Positions 54,956 through 64,000 of a stretch of 64,000 nucleotides of DNA are shown here, in pieces. Within the stretch, counting starts at the first letter, position 1. Each line of letters opens with the position of its first letter. Both the position numbers and the translations under genes were made by a program. The notes beneath the pieces are model-generated. The model saw nothing but the letters and a program-made list of their open reading frames with translations, ran no database searches and was not told the DNA's origin. Source of the stretch: Buttiauxella warmboldiae (GTDB lineage: Bacteria > Pseudomonadota > Gammaproteobacteria > Enterobacterales > Enterobacteriaceae); contig NZ_RPOH01000009.1 in NCBI RefSeq assembly GCF_003818135.1, positions 51,380 to 115,379 on the forward strand. The letters run 5' to 3'.

Positions 54956-55444
54956 CTACGGCCGGGGCAAGAAACTTGACGAGCTTTGCAGATAGTCAAA
55001 GAACCATCTGATGATGAAACTGAATTGCGGAATAAGCTGCGACTTTTGCCAGTCGTCACTCTTCGAAAAACCAGTAAACGTATCAAGAAAGAACAGAATG
55101 GCGGCGACGATCAGTGCGCCACGTAACGCACCAAAACAGATCCCCAACACCCTGTCTGTACCCGACAGGCCGGTTTTCTCAACCAGCGCGCTAATCACAT
55201 AATTGACTATCGCCCCGACGATGAGTGTCGCGATAAACAGTATCGCGATAGCTATTCCATTACGTACCAGTTCGTCTTCAAAGCCGGTGAACCAGACTGA
55301 CAGGTAAGTGTAGTAATGACTGGCGACAAAGAAAGCACAGCCCCAGGTTACCAGCGATAACGCTTCACGCACAAACCCACGAATAACGCTAATCAGAGCC
55401 GAAAAGCCGATGACCGCAATAATGGCGTAATCTATCCAGACCAT
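54956..55444 (-). CDS. cvpA: Colicin V production membrane protein CvpA
   Basis: Encodes 162 residues from ATG 55444, the length of E. coli CvpA; the frame is open six codons upstream. Four hydrophobic segments place it in the inner membrane. In E. coli it is needed for colicin V production and affects envelope and bile resistance; its molecular role is unknown. It is the first gene of the cvpA-purF operon and carries the PurR operator 59 bases upstream. Confidence 0.96.
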   Translation of the reverse strand: MVWIDYAIIAVIGFSALISVIRGFVREALSLVTWGCAFFVASHYYTYLSVWFTGFEDELVRNGIAIAILFIATLIVGAIVNYVISALVEKTGLSGTDRVLGICFGALRGALIVAAILFFLDTFTGFSKSDDWQKSQLIPQFSFIIRWFFDYLQSSSSFLPRP

Positions 55445-55502
55445 GAACAAATCCCACGACAAATCGCCCTGACGTCCAGTTCGGGGCGCATTCTAACAGA
55501 AA

Positions 55503-55518
55503 AAGAAAACGTTTGCGT
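55503..55518. promoter_or_regulatory. PurR operator of cvpA-purF
   Basis: Reads AAGAAAACGTTTGCGT on the plus strand, that is ACGCAAACGTTTTCTT in the operon direction. This fits the 16-bp PurR consensus ACGCAAACGTTTNCNT. It lies 59 bases before the cvpA start. Purine excess (hypoxanthine or guanine) should repress the operon. Confidence 0.92.
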
Positions 55519-55547
55519 AGGGATTTCCTTCCCCCGCGTAAATAAAT

Positions 55548-55585
55548 AATGGCGTTGAAAAAAGGCTCAACGCCATTGGTTTTTT
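55548..55585. terminator. Hairpin between cvpA and dedD
   Basis: AATGGCGTTGA pairs perfectly with TCAACGCCATT (11 bp, 55548-55558 with 55567-55577). A T-run follows on the plus strand (55580-55585). On the minus strand the stem ends dedD transcription just upstream of the cvpA promoter, with a weaker ATTTATTTA tail. Confidence 0.7.
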
Positions 55586-55618
55586 GCCCTATTGCCGCAG
55601 AATTTTCCCCTCATTCTG

Positions 55619-55690
55619 TCCCTCTCCCCAGTGGGGCGAGGGCGCTGTCTTTCCCCCCTCTTCTTTGCAGAGAGAGGGGAGGGGTGAGGG
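55619..55690. repeat. Intergenic palindrome, copy F (two hairpins)
   Basis: TCCCTCTCCCC pairs with GGGGCGAGGG, and CCCCCTCT with AGAGAGGGG, followed by GGGGTGAGGG. It is a double version of the family, between the dedD stop and the cvpA promoter. Confidence 0.75.
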
Positions 55691-55700
55691 TTAAAACTCT

Positions 55701-56429
55701 CTAGCGAGCCGTATAATTCATGACCACACCGTTCAAACCGGAAATTGCACTCAGCTCACCCAGAGACGATTTCAGCTTGTCTTTCGAAGCATCCGGCCCT
55801 ACCAGAATTCGGGTGACTTTACCCTGAACTGGCGTCGACGGTGAAGTGTAAACACGGAACCCGGCGCCGCGTAGTTTACCAACAATTTCATTGACTTTAT
55901 CGGCATTCTTCAAGGCACCGAGCTGCACCACGTAAGCTTTCCCGACGGGGGCCTGCTCGGCCGTTTCTTGCTGGGCAGGTTTTGCAGGCGCAGGCGGCTC
56001 TTCACTCATCATCGCCAGGCGTTCTTCGGTTTGATCGACCTCCGCCCTGCCGTGCGGTTTTGCTGCTGGTTTAGGTTTTGGCTTCTCAATCGCCGGCTTC
56101 AGCCTGGGCTGCTCGCGGGTAAGGGGGACTTCGTCAATACCCGCACCGTTATCGCCTGGCAGTGAGGCAATATCCAGCCCGGGTGCCGCTGCCGTACCCG
56201 CCCTTACCTCTTCTGCCGCGCCTTCCGGTGGCTGCGAAGGCAGCGCCTGAGTCGCCGCAGGCAGCATATCCAGCTCGTCGGTGTCACCCGGTTTTGGCAC
56301 CAGAGGGATAGCGGCAAACTGATCCTGATAGTACTTTTTCTGACCATCAAGCAGCCCTGGCAGGATAATCACCCCCAATGCGACCAGAATAATGGTTCCG
56401 ACTAATCGATTCTGAAACTTACTCGCCAC
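55701..56429 (-). CDS. dedD: SPOR-domain cell-division protein DedD
   Basis: Encodes 242 residues (E. coli 220; the extra length is in the linker). A short cytoplasmic start, one transmembrane helix (about 9-25, LVGTIILVALGVIILPGLL), a long Pro/Ala/Glu-rich periplasmic linker (about 40-160), and a C-terminal SPOR domain (about 162-240, YVVQLGALKNADKV) that binds denuded peptidoglycan at the septum. It promotes constriction together with FtsN. Its start overlaps the folC stop by eleven bases. Confidence 0.95.
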   Translation of the reverse strand: MASKFQNRLVGTIILVALGVIILPGLLDGQKKYYQDQFAAIPLVPKPGDTDELDMLPAATQALPSQPPEGAAEEVRAGTAAAPGLDIASLPGDNGAGIDEVPLTREQPRLKPAIEKPKPKPAAKPHGRAEVDQTEERLAMMSEEPPAPAKPAQQETAEQAPVGKAYVVQLGALKNADKVNEIVGKLRGAGFRVYTSPSTPVQGKVTRILVGPDASKDKLKSSLGELSAISGLNGVVMNYTAR

Positions 56430-57687
56430 CAGCTTTCTCCGCGTCCAACGCTTCCATTACGTGGGCTACAGTATGAAATGAACCACATACCAGCACGGTA
56501 TCATTTTCCGTGGCGGCCTTCATTGCGGCACGCCAGGCCTGCGCCACGCTGCCATAGACTTCGCCCTGACCGAGATGTTCAATCAGCTGTTCCGCCGTCG
56601 CACCACGCGGGCCTTCTAATGGAGCACAATACCAGCTATCAACCTGAGGCGACAAACAGGCCAGCGTACCGGCGATGTCTTTGTCATGCAGCATGCCGAT
56701 AACCGCCAGCACGCGCCCACGTTTCGGAAGCTGCGCGATACGCCCGGCCAGATACCCTGCCGCATGAGGGTTGTGCGCCACATCGAGAATAACCAACGGC
56801 TCTTGCGAAATCACCTGGAATCTCCCCGGCAACGTCGCCTCTTCAATGCCTTGAATCATAGCGGCATGACTGACGTTTAGTTCGCTTGCCCGCAATGCGG
56901 CAAGTGCCGTTGCGGCATTCGGTTGTGGAACCAGCGGCAGCGGTAAATCATGTAGCTCACCCTGAGCATCTTTAAAGCTCCAGCTTTCTTCATCCACTTG
57001 ATATGACCAATCCACATCACGGCGCAGCAACCGAGCGCCCTTTTCCGCCGCCACATCGGCAATGGTGTGTGGCATATCTGGCTCGCCGACGATGGCCGGT
57101 TTCCCACCGCGGAACACGCCCGCTTTTTCACGCCCGATGCTTTCGCGGTCTGGCCCCAGCCAGTCGGTGTGATCCAGCGCGATACTGGTAACCACAGCCA
57201 CGTCGGCATCGACAATATTGGTCGCATCCAGACGCCCGCCCAGGCCCACTTCAAGGATCGCCACATCCACCGCCAGTTGCTTAAACAACAGGAGCGCCGA
57301 CAGGGTGCTGTACTCAAAATAGGTCAGTGAAGTTTCGCCGCGCGCGGCCTCAATTTGGGCAAATGCCGCCGTGTGATAAGCCTCGTCCAGCTCTTCGCTT
57401 TGCACGCGTACGCGTTCGGTATAGCGCACCAGGTGCGGTGAACTATAGACGCCAACGCTATATCCCGCCGCCATCAACACTTTTTCCAGCGTGCGGCACG
57501 TTGTACCCTTGCCGTTGGTTCCGGCAATCGTAAACACCGTGGGCGCCGGTTTTAGTACCTCAAGCGTCGTGGCAACTTTCTTTACCCGCTCAAGGCCAAG
57601 CTCAATGGTTTTAGAGTGAAGGTTTTCGAGATAACAAAGCCACGTGGCCAGGGGCGACGTGGCTTGAGGAGTTTGAGTTTTTTCCAT
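56419..57687 (-). CDS. folC: Dihydrofolate/folylpolyglutamate synthase
   Basis: Encodes 422 residues, as in E. coli. It adds glutamate to dihydropteroate and then to folates. The Mur-ligase-type P-loop is TIAGTNGKGTTCRTLE (about 54-69), with the omega loop and DHTDWLGPDRESIGREKAG following. Closing segments such as DVAHNPHAAGYLA are conserved. Terminator 57712 separates it from accD, which precedes it on the same strand. Confidence 0.97.
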   Translation of the reverse strand: MEKTQTPQATSPLATWLCYLENLHSKTIELGLERVKKVATTLEVLKPAPTVFTIAGTNGKGTTCRTLEKVLMAAGYSVGVYSSPHLVRYTERVRVQSEELDEAYHTAAFAQIEAARGETSLTYFEYSTLSALLLFKQLAVDVAILEVGLGGRLDATNIVDADVAVVTSIALDHTDWLGPDRESIGREKAGVFRGGKPAIVGEPDMPHTIADVAAEKGARLLRRDVDWSYQVDEESWSFKDAQGELHDLPLPLVPQPNAATALAALRASELNVSHAAMIQGIEEATLPGRFQVISQEPLVILDVAHNPHAAGYLAGRIAQLPKRGRVLAVIGMLHDKDIAGTLACLSPQVDSWYCAPLEGPRGATAEQLIEHLGQGEVYGSVAQAWRAAMKAATENDTVLVCGSFHTVAHVMEALDAEKAGGE

Positions 57688-57711
57688 GATGCCCGCTCTA
57701 CCTACGGTTCA

Positions 57712-57744
57712 AGAAAAAGGGCAGGACCTGTTTGGCCTGCCCTT
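57712..57744 (-). terminator. accD terminator
   Basis: AAGGGCAGG and CCTGCCCTT form a perfect 9-bp stem around a 10-base loop, followed on the minus strand by TTTTTCTT. It lies eight bases after the accD stop. Confidence 0.88.
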
Positions 57745-57752
57745 ATTAACTA

Positions 57753-58673
57753 TCAGGCCTCGTGACCTTCTTCCGGTGCGGCCGGAACCACAATCGGTTC
57801 ACGCGGCGCTTCCGGATTCGGCGCGGGCTGATTGGTCAGTTTTGCCAGAATGCTTGCCAGTTTCAGGCGCATTTCCGGGCGGCGAACGATCATATCGATC
57901 GCCCCTTTTTCGATCAGGAACTCGCTGCGCTGGAAGCCCGGCGGCAGTTTTTCACGCACGGTCTGTTCAATCACGCGCGGGCCTGCAAAGCCGATCAGCG
58001 CTTTTGGTTCAGCAATGTTCAGATCGCCCAGCATGGCGAAGCTTGCCGACACGCCGCCCATGGTTGGGTCAGTCAGCACCGAAATATACGGCAAACCGCG
58101 CTCCTGCATTTTTGCCAGCGCCGCGCTGGTTTTCGCCATCTGCATCAGCGACATCAGCGCTTCCTGCATACGCGCGCCACCGGACGCTGAGAAGCAGATC
58201 AGCGGGCAGTTATCTTCCAGAGCCTGTTCCACGGCACGCACAAAACGCGCGCCCACCACAGAACCCATGGAACCGCCCATGAAAGCAAACTCAAACGCCA
58301 CCGCCACAATTGGCATGTTATAAAGCGTGCCTTTCATCACCACCAGCGCATCTTTCTCGCCGGTCTCTTTCTGGGCGGATGCCAGACGATCTTTGTATTT
58401 TTTCGAGTCTTTAAACTTGAGAATATCTTTTGGCTCAAGCTCGCTACCCAGCTCAAACAGCGAGCCTTCATCTAACAGGCTATGCAGGCGATCGCGCGCG
58501 GACATGCGCATGTGGTGATCGCACTTTGGGCAGACTTCAAGATTGCGTTCCAGTTCGGCACGGTACAGAACCTGGCCACAGCTGTCGCATTTTGTCCACA
58601 CCCCTTCAGGGATACTCGCCTTACGGGTAGGGGTGATATTGCTCTTATTGAGAATTCGTTCAATCCAGCTCAT
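57753..58673 (-). CDS. accD: Acetyl-CoA carboxylase carboxyltransferase beta subunit
   Basis: Encodes 306 residues (E. coli 304). With AccA it transfers carboxyl from carboxybiotin to acetyl-CoA, making malonyl-CoA. The N-terminal zinc ribbon is CDSCGQ...CPKC (about 27-49); the crotonase-like domain follows, with oxyanion glycines in [12 protein letters not shown] and [12 protein letters not shown]. The start MSWIERIL at 58673 matches the known N-terminus; the frame extends far upstream without similarity. Its Pro/Ala/Glu-rich tail is two residues longer. Confidence 0.97.
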   Translation of the reverse strand: MSWIERILNKSNITPTRKASIPEGVWTKCDSCGQVLYRAELERNLEVCPKCDHHMRMSARDRLHSLLDEGSLFELGSELEPKDILKFKDSKKYKDRLASAQKETGEKDALVVMKGTLYNMPIVAVAFEFAFMGGSMGSVVGARFVRAVEQALEDNCPLICFSASGGARMQEALMSLMQMAKTSAALAKMQERGLPYISVLTDPTMGGVSASFAMLGDLNIAEPKALIGFAGPRVIEQTVREKLPPGFQRSEFLIEKGAIDMIVRRPEMRLKLASILAKLTNQPAPNPEAPREPIVVPAAPEEGHEA

Positions 58674-58812
58674 TGATGACCTTTCTGCTTGAACCTGGTC
58701 GATGCCAGTTTTTCTGAGGCAGTCAATACCTGCCCCAGACCATAAATGGTGCTCATTAAAACATAACGGCCCGCGACTTTGGATAAAAAAGTGGTCGAAC
58801 CGCGCGACAGGA

Positions 58813-59472
58813 TTACTTTTGCAGGCGTTTGGCCGCGCGTTTATGGCGGAGGATCTCAACCACGCCCGGCAATATCGACAGTAAAATAATCGCCACAATC
58901 AGTAATTTCAGGTTTTCCTGCACGATGGGTAGATCGCCGAACAGGTAACCTGCGTAGGTGAACAACAATACCCACAGCAACGCACCGCCCACGTTATACA
59001 GCGCAAAGTGGCGATAGGACATATGCCCCATGCCGGCAACAAACGGTGCGAAAGTTCGCACAATCGGTACGAAGCGCGCGAGGATAATCGTTTTTCCGCC
59101 ATGACGCTCGTAAAAAGCGTGTGTTTTATCAAGATAACTGCGACGGAAAATTTTTGAGTCCGGGTTGCTGAACAACTTTTCGCCAAACATCCGCCCAATA
59201 GTGTAGTTCACCGCATCACCCACAATAGCGGCGATAACCATCAAAATCACCATGGTATGAACGTTCAGATCGTTGGTTGGCAATGCCGCCAGCGCGCCCG
59301 CCACAAACAGCAACGAATCACCCGGCAGGAACGGCGTCACCACCAGACCCGTCTCGCAAAACAGAATCAAAAACAGAATGGCATAAACCCAGACGCCATA
59401 CTGCGCGACCAACTCCGCCAGGTGCACATCAATGTGCAGAATAAAATCAATAATAAAGTGGATAAAATCCAT
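58813..59472 (-). CDS. dedA: DedA-family inner-membrane protein DedA
   Basis: Encodes 219 residues, as in E. coli. DedA family (VTT/SNARE-associated-domain superfamily), with about five or six membrane segments and the family core [22 protein letters not shown] and [16 protein letters not shown]. Members recycle undecaprenyl or other lipid carriers and support envelope proton balance; the particular substrate of DedA is not established. It follows truA by 25 bases as the last gene of pdxB-usg-truA-dedA. Confidence 0.96.
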   Translation of the reverse strand: MDFIHFIIDFILHIDVHLAELVAQYGVWVYAILFLILFCETGLVVTPFLPGDSLLFVAGALAALPTNDLNVHTMVILMVIAAIVGDAVNYTIGRMFGEKLFSNPDSKIFRRSYLDKTHAFYERHGGKTIILARFVPIVRTFAPFVAGMGHMSYRHFALYNVGGALLWVLLFTYAGYLFGDLPIVQENLKLLIVAIILLSILPGVVEILRHKRAAKRLQK

Positions 59473-59497
59473 AGTTATCTACCTTTGTCGACCGGAG

Positions 59498-60325
59498 TCA
59501 GTCTGCCAAAAAAAGGGGTCCCATCGGGGGTTTAGGCAACGCAAAATGTTCAGGGTAGTCCACAGAAACTAAGTACAAGCCTTCTGCTTTACCGGTTGCA
59601 GCTGCCAGCTTGCGATCTTTTGCCGCCAGCAATTGAGCCATCCAGTCTTCTGCCTGGTTGCCACAGCCGATTTCCATCAGGCTGCCGACAATATTGCGCA
59701 CCATGTGATGCACAAAAGCGTTGGCTTTAATATCCACCACCACGTAAGCACCGTAACGCGTGACGTTGATATGCATCAGGTTACGCCACGGCGTGCGCGA
59801 CTGGCATTGCACCGCGCGGAACGAAGTAAAATCGTTTTCGCCCAGCAAACACTGTGCCGCACGATGCATACGCTCAGCATCCAGAGGATGGTAAAAATGC
59901 GTTACCCCCTGTGACATCACCGCCGGGCGCAGACGCTGGTTATAAATCACATAGCGATAGCGCCGCGCCGTCGCGCTGAAGCGCGCGTGAAAATCATCGG
60001 GCACATTTTTGACCCAACGCACGGCAATGTCGCCAGGTAAATTCGCATTTACCCCCAGCGTCCATGCCGCATCTTTACGCTGCACGCGCGTTTCAAAGTG
60101 CACCACCTGGCCGGTGGCATGAACACCTGCGTCGGTGCGCCCGGCGCAGAAGACGCCGATCGGCTCGTCCGCCACTTTGGAGAGCGCTTTTTCAAGCTTC
60201 TCCTGCACGCTGCGCACTTCATTCTGGCGCTGCCAGCCGTAATATTTGCTGCCGTCGTATTCAATGCCGAGCGCAATTTTATAAAGAGGGCTGGTTCTGG
60301 AAAGATCGGGCAACTCCTCGGACAT
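59498..60325 (-). CDS. truA: tRNA pseudouridine synthase A
   Basis: Encodes 275 residues (E. coli 270; the difference is a few residues at the N-terminus). It makes pseudouridine at positions 38-40 of the tRNA anticodon stem-loop. The catalytic Asp is Asp65 in [13 protein letters not shown] (Asp60 in E. coli). The start overlaps the usg stop by one base (TAATG), so it is translationally coupled. Confidence 0.97.
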   Translation of the reverse strand: MSEELPDLSRTSPLYKIALGIEYDGSKYYGWQRQNEVRSVQEKLEKALSKVADEPIGVFCAGRTDAGVHATGQVVHFETRVQRKDAAWTLGVNANLPGDIAVRWVKNVPDDFHARFSATARRYRYVIYNQRLRPAVMSQGVTHFYHPLDAERMHRAAQCLLGENDFTSFRAVQCQSRTPWRNLMHINVTRYGAYVVVDIKANAFVHHMVRNIVGSLMEIGCGNQAEDWMAQLLAAKDRKLAAATGKAEGLYLVSVDYPEHFALPKPPMGPLFLAD

Positions 60326-61338
60326 TAGTACATATACTCCTGCACTAATTTTTCAGCGGTTTTCACCGCCATCAGCGCGCCGCCAAAGCGAACGTTATCG
60401 GCAACAGACCAGAACTGGATCTGTTCTGGCATGCCGTAATCGTTGTGGATACAGCCGATGGAAAGATGTGCGCTACCGGAAGCATCAGCAACCTGAGTCG
60501 GGAACTCGCCTGCTTCGGAAAGCTCGATATCTTCAAACTGCATATACGCATCACGCGCTTCTTCAGCGGCAAGCGGGCGCATCGCTTCAAAGTTAACCAT
60601 CTGCGCGTGGCCGTAAAATACCGGAGCCTGAACGAAGCTCGCAGAAATCATCACGCCTTCGTCTTGCAGCACCTTACGCACTTCGTTCACCAGGCGGCGC
60701 TCTACAGGCACGCTACCTTGTGCATCTGGGACTAACGGCAGCATGTTAAAGGCCAACTGGCGGCCAAACAGGTCAGCCTCTTCGATAGGCAAACCGTTAA
60801 GCAGGCGGGCGCTCTGCCCTGCCAACGCATCTACCGCCGTTTTGCCGCGCCCGGACGCAGCCAGTAGGTTAGTGACCTGAATACGCGATAATCCCCCCTG
60901 CTCGATAAGCGGCTTTAGCGCGCTCAGTAGCTGGCTGGTCAGACTGTCAGCAACGGCCACCAGGTTACGATTGCGGTATTCGCCCAGCACAAATGGGTTC
61001 ACGTCAGGCACCACCAGCGGCACATCGTGCTCCATCGCAAACAGGCCGCTGGAGTCAATAACCAGGCAGCCCGCGTTGGTGGCTTCTTCGATATAACGCG
61101 CGGACGCTTCAGCGCCTGCCACAAAGAATGCCAGTTGAACCTGCGTCCAGTCGAATGCTTCCGCATCCTGAACCATCACGGTTTTGCCTTCGTAACGGAT
61201 ATTTTCACCGGCGCTTTCGTTGCGCGCCAGCGCATACAATTCACCAACCGGGAACTGGCGTTCGGCAAGCAGTTCAATCACAGCTGCGCCTACGGCACCC
61301 GTGGCACCTAAAACGGCAATATTCCAGCCTTCAGACAT
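60325..61338 (-). CDS. usg: USG-1 protein, aspartate-semialdehyde dehydrogenase paralogue
   Basis: Encodes 337 residues, as in E. coli Usg. It has the semialdehyde-dehydrogenase fold with the N-terminal nucleotide-binding [10 protein letters not shown] (about 10-19). The segment where the catalytic Cys of true dehydrogenases sits reads [13 protein letters not shown] here, without cysteine, so a classic activity is unlikely; the E. coli protein has no assigned function. It lies 69 bases after pdxB and overlaps truA. Confidence 0.95.
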   Translation of the reverse strand: MSEGWNIAVLGATGAVGAAVIELLAERQFPVGELYALARNESAGENIRYEGKTVMVQDAEAFDWTQVQLAFFVAGAEASARYIEEATNAGCLVIDSSGLFAMEHDVPLVVPDVNPFVLGEYRNRNLVAVADSLTSQLLSALKPLIEQGGLSRIQVTNLLAASGRGKTAVDALAGQSARLLNGLPIEEADLFGRQLAFNMLPLVPDAQGSVPVERRLVNEVRKVLQDEGVMISASFVQAPVFYGHAQMVNFEAMRPLAAEEARDAYMQFEDIELSEAGEFPTQVADASGSAHLSIGCIHNDYGMPEQIQFWSVADNVRFGGALMAVKTAEKLVQEYMY

Positions 61339-61407
61339 GTTGGTTTACTCCAGACTTTGATAGCAGTATCGCCCCGGCGATATACCGGGACGATAAAAAG
61401 GATTGTA

Positions 61408-62544
61408 TTAACGTCCTGCTTGATAGATGGCGTTAAAGCCCAGCTTTTGCAGCATTGCCGCGGCAGCTTCATCATCGCACTGAATATAGAGCGATGACCA
61501 TTCACGGCGCTCCAGATAATTTTTGCGTAGCTTGTCAAACTCGCCCGCAATGGCCGCGACTTTACGCAGCGGGGCATCGTCGCGGCGCACATCATACACC
61601 AGATGAACCAGTCTTTTGAGTGTCGCCTGATCGAGCGCGCCGTGCAGGGTGATGCGGCCAAACTCAGGGGCTGGCAGCAAAGTGTCTAATGCCACCTGCT
61701 GTTTCTGGCCGATAAACGCGCTAAATGCTTCAAACACCTGCGTGGTGCCGCGCGCTTTGCCTTCCAGCGTATAGCCCGCGATGTGCGCAGTCCCGATATC
61801 GACTTTATTGAGCAGCGCCACATTGAGTTCAGGCTCCGGCTCCCAGACATCCAGCACCACGCTCAAGTCCTGCCCGTTCTCCAGACATTTCAGCAACGCG
61901 GCGTTATCCACCACCGGGCCACGGCAGGCGTTAATCAGAATCGCACCGGGTTTGAGGCTGGAGATAAGCTTTTCATCGGCAAGATGCAGCGATTGGTAAG
62001 GGCCGTCTTTAAACAGCGGCGTATGGAACGTCAGCACATCGGCTTCACGTACCAGGGTTTCCAGCGGCTGGAAATCACCTTCATCACCACGGTCAGCGCG
62101 CGGAGGATCGCAAAGCAGCGTGCGAACGCCAAAAGCTTCCAGGCGAGCCTGCAGGCGTGAACCTACGTTACCGACGCCAACAATGCCCACCGTGCGGTCG
62201 GCAAGCTGGAAACCGTCGCGTTCCGCAAGCATTAGTAGCGCGGAAAAGACGTACTCAACCACCGCGATAGCGTTACAGCCAGGAGCCGCTGAAAAAGCGA
62301 TGCCTGCCTGATTAAGGTAATTTTCATCAACGTGGTCGGTGCCCGCCGTTGCCGTACCGACAAATTTAATCCCTTTGCCATCAAGTAAATCAGCATTCAC
62401 TTTGGTGACCGAACGCACCATTAGCGCATCGGCATCAGCCAGTTCGGATACGGGAATAGGACGCCCGGCAACCGCAGTAACATCGCCAAGGCGACTAAAC
62501 AATTCGCGTGCATAGGGCATATTTTCGTCAACGAGGATTTTCAC
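61408..62544 (-). CDS. pdxB: Erythronate-4-phosphate dehydrogenase
   Basis: Encodes 378 residues from a GTG start at 62544, the exact E. coli length. It makes 2-oxo-3-hydroxy-4-phosphobutanoate in the DXP-dependent vitamin B6 pathway. A D-2-hydroxyacid-dehydrogenase fold: NAD motif [12 protein letters not shown] (about 120-132), catalytic Arg in NACRGPVVD, Glu in the DVWEPEP segment and His in [14 protein letters not shown]-terminal dimerisation domain follows. AGGT lies 8 bases before GTG. It starts the pdxB-usg-truA-dedA operon and is divergent from flk. Confidence 0.97.
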   Translation of the reverse strand: MKILVDENMPYARELFSRLGDVTAVAGRPIPVSELADADALMVRSVTKVNADLLDGKGIKFVGTATAGTDHVDENYLNQAGIAFSAAPGCNAIAVVEYVFSALLMLAERDGFQLADRTVGIVGVGNVGSRLQARLEAFGVRTLLCDPPRADRGDEGDFQPLETLVREADVLTFHTPLFKDGPYQSLHLADEKLISSLKPGAILINACRGPVVDNAALLKCLENGQDLSVVLDVWEPEPELNVALLNKVDIGTAHIAGYTLEGKARGTTQVFEAFSAFIGQKQQVALDTLLPAPEFGRITLHGALDQATLKRLVHLVYDVRRDDAPLRKVAAIAGEFDKLRKNYLERREWSSLYIQCDDEAAAAMLQKLGFNAIYQAGR

Positions 62545-62647
62545 GTTAGCTACCTGTTCGGTTAATCGTCGAGAATAAGCCCGATAGTGTGCCATAATCT
62601 GGCGTCCTGGCATACTTGAGCCGGGGATCGACAAAGGATTTTAGCTT

Positions 62648-63652
62648 ATGCAACCCATTCAGGGGGCCACAGCACGCCCTCCGGGGGAACCGTCCTCCCC
62701 CCTTTCTGCGGCAGGCGAGCTTCCGCTTTCCACTCAGCAACGTACCGTTCTGGAACGTTTGATCACGCGTATTGTTGCCCAAAGCCTGCAGCAAAGCGCC
62801 GAAGTGTGGGCCGGACTCAAACACGATCTCGGGCTAAAAGGTGAGACGCCTTTATTATCGCGTCACTTCCCCGCGGCTGAGCAAAATCTCAATCAGCGCC
62901 TGAGCCTGGCACAAACCACCCACGCCACGCGCCAGGTGATTCAGCAGCTCAGTGACCTTCTGCCACAGGGCAATAATCGCCAGGCCGTGAGCGATTACAT
63001 CCGCCAGCAGTTTGGTCAGACCGCGCTCGGCCAGCTCACGCCCGAACAATTAAAAAGCGTACTGACGCTGCTGCAAAATAACCAGCTGGCGATCCCACAG
63101 CCGCAGCAGCGCCCGGCGACCGACCGTCCGCTGCTGCCTGCCGAACATAATTCGTTAAATAAACAGGTAGCCAGGCTCGCCGCAACAACCGGCGAGTCAG
63201 GAAAATTAATCTGGCAGTCGATGCTGGAGCTTTCCGGGGTCAAATCGGGCGAGCTTATCCCGGCCAAACACTTCACGCTACTCACCACCTGGTTACAGGC
63301 GCGCCAGACCCTGAGCCATCAGAGTGCCCCGACGCTGCATACCATCCAGGCGGCGCTTAAACAGCCGCTTGAGGCGGGAGAGTGGAAAGAGATAACGGAC
63401 TATTCCCAGCAGCGCTTTCAGGCGGCACCCCAGACGTTACTCACCACCGCACAGGTGTTGGATATTCTCAATCAGGTGTTCTTAAAACGCGCGGAGCGTC
63501 TGCCCGTAAAGCATGAAGTACTGAATCCGCAGCCGATTTTCAACCCAATCTGGGCACCGTTTATCGAGCCATTGAAAGCGGTAAGCGCCCGGCCAGCCAT
63601 GGCATTGACCGCGCTGATAGTCGTGATGATAGTGCTGTGGATAGCGATCTAG
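62648..63652 (+). CDS. flk: Flagellar hook-length/secretion regulator Flk
   Basis: Encodes 334 residues (E. coli 331). Flk (RflH) is an inner-membrane protein that blocks early secretion of late flagellar proteins such as FlgM. The N-terminal part is soluble and Gln/Pro-rich, and a single C-terminal transmembrane helix (about 313-333, MALTALIVVMIVLWIAI) anchors it. The core LPAEHNSLNKQVARLAATTGESGKLIWQSMLELSGVKSGELIPAKHF is conserved (residues about 165-210). It is divergent from pdxB across 103 bases. AAGGA lies 9 bases before the ATG. Confidence 0.93.
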   Translation: MQPIQGATARPPGEPSSPLSAAGELPLSTQQRTVLERLITRIVAQSLQQSAEVWAGLKHDLGLKGETPLLSRHFPAAEQNLNQRLSLAQTTHATRQVIQQLSDLLPQGNNRQAVSDYIRQQFGQTALGQLTPEQLKSVLTLLQNNQLAIPQPQQRPATDRPLLPAEHNSLNKQVARLAATTGESGKLIWQSMLELSGVKSGELIPAKHFTLLTTWLQARQTLSHQSAPTLHTIQAALKQPLEAGEWKEITDYSQQRFQAAPQTLLTTAQVLDILNQVFLKRAERLPVKHEVLNPQPIFNPIWAPFIEPLKAVSARPAMALTALIVVMIVLWIAI

Positions 63653-63740
63653 CAATAAGCCACCCGCAAAGGGTGGCGCAGACTGATGACAAACCCCATG
63701 AGTTTCGCAAAACGCACATAGACCATTAATAAAAAACAAG

Positions 63741-63808
63741 GAAAATCAATTTATTGATTTTCGGCTGATAACCACAAAGAAGGAAAAACCACGCTTTTTC
63801 CTTCTTTG
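63741..63808 (+). other. Tandem hairpins between flk and nirC
   Basis: Two strong palindromes: GAAAATCAA/TTGATTTTC around TTTA (63741-63762), and a 14-bp arm CAAAGAAGGAAAAA with TTTTTCCTTCTTTG around CCACGC (63775-63808). A smaller CCACCC/GGGTGG stem directly follows the flk stop (63660-63676). The second hairpin ends in a T-poor region, so it may be an RNA structure in the nirC leader or a terminator for flk. Confidence 0.6.
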
Positions 63809-63858
63809 TCAAAAATCTCACTTATTTACTTTTCTTTCACTTTATTGGGATAACACAA

Positions 63859-64000
63859 ATGTTCACCGATACCATTAATAAATGTGCGGCGAATGCCGCG
63901 CGCATTGCCCGATTGTCGTCAAACAACCCGCTTGGTTTCTGGATCAGTTCCGCAATGGCGGGAGCTTACGTGGGTCTGGGGATCATTCTGATTTTCACCC
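63859..64000 (+). CDS. nirC: NirC-like nitrite/formate channel (5' part)
   Basis: The first 47 codons fit in the window and the gene runs off the end. The N-terminus (MFTDTINKCAANAARIA, then NNPLGFWISSAMAGAYVGLGI) closely matches NirC of E. coli and Salmonella, a formate/nitrite-transporter-family pentameric channel that takes up nitrite. In those species nirC is inside nirBDC-cysG. Here it follows flk after a 206-base gap with hairpins, so it is a separate transcription unit or a second copy. Confidence 0.8.
   Translation, partial: MFTDTINKCAANAARIARLSSNNPLGFWISSAMAGAYVGLGIILIFT

Noticed and set aside
63745..63758. ATCAA-TTTA-TTGAT as an FNR box for nirC
   Set aside because: The half-sites are in the reversed order (FNR needs TTGAT-N4-ATCAA), so it is just the stem of a hairpin.

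Overview
This window is core chromosome of a member of the Enterobacteriaceae that is related to, but is not, Escherichia coli. Almost every protein matches a named E. coli K-12 gene in length, start and catalytic residues. The whole window carries intact housekeeping genes. I see no insertion sequence, prophage, CRISPR array, tRNA or rRNA gene, and no frameshifted gene. The genus cannot be fixed from this sequence alone (Enterobacter, Lelliottia, Buttiauxella, Kluyvera and similar genera all fit).

Layout. Bases 1-17,110 match the 16-minute region of E. coli: the end of an mngR-like repressor, then sucDCBA and sdhBADC (TCA cycle, minus strand), divergent gltA, a small lipoprotein gene, nei, pxpC, pxpB, ybgI and phr. 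At about 17.1-17.2 kb the synteny jumps. The next gene is nuoN, the last gene of the complex I operon (nuoA-N, 17.2-32.2 kb), which lies near 51 minutes in E. coli. From there the 51-52 minute order is kept: lrhA, alaA, yfbR, yfbS, hxpA (yfbT), yfbU, yfbV, ackA-pta, yfcD, yfcE, yfcF, yfcG, folX, yfcH, hisPMQJ, argT, ubiX, purF, cvpA, dedD, folC, accD, dedA, truA, usg, pdxB and flk. The window ends inside a nirC-like gene, which is not the E. coli neighbour of flk.

How the genes work together. The first half is a respiratory block: citrate synthase, 2-oxoglutarate dehydrogenase, succinyl-CoA synthetase, succinate dehydrogenase and NADH dehydrogenase I sit within 32 kb. The second half holds overflow acetate metabolism (ackA-pta), alanine synthesis, nucleotide salvage and clean-up, histidine/lysine/arginine/ornithine uptake under nitrogen control, the purF-cvpA purine entry point, and accD, folC, truA and pdxB. 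The two halves are linked by a small RNA. The 3' untranslated region of sucD has the layout of SdhX, and it can pair over 13 contiguous bases with the ackA start codon about 40.5 kb away in this window.

Regulatory sites readable from sequence include an sdhC promoter, a gltA promoter, a PurR operator before cvpA, sigma-54 promoters with NtrC-like sites before hisJ and argT, and several strong terminators. Six copies of an intergenic palindrome family and REP-like hairpins lie between genes. No undescribed multi-gene system is evident. The most useful observations are the rearrangement junction, missing pxpA/dtpD/yfcC/rpnB at expected positions, an uncharacterised PEGA-like lipoprotein, the displaced nirC-like gene and a long hairpin between sdhB and sucA.
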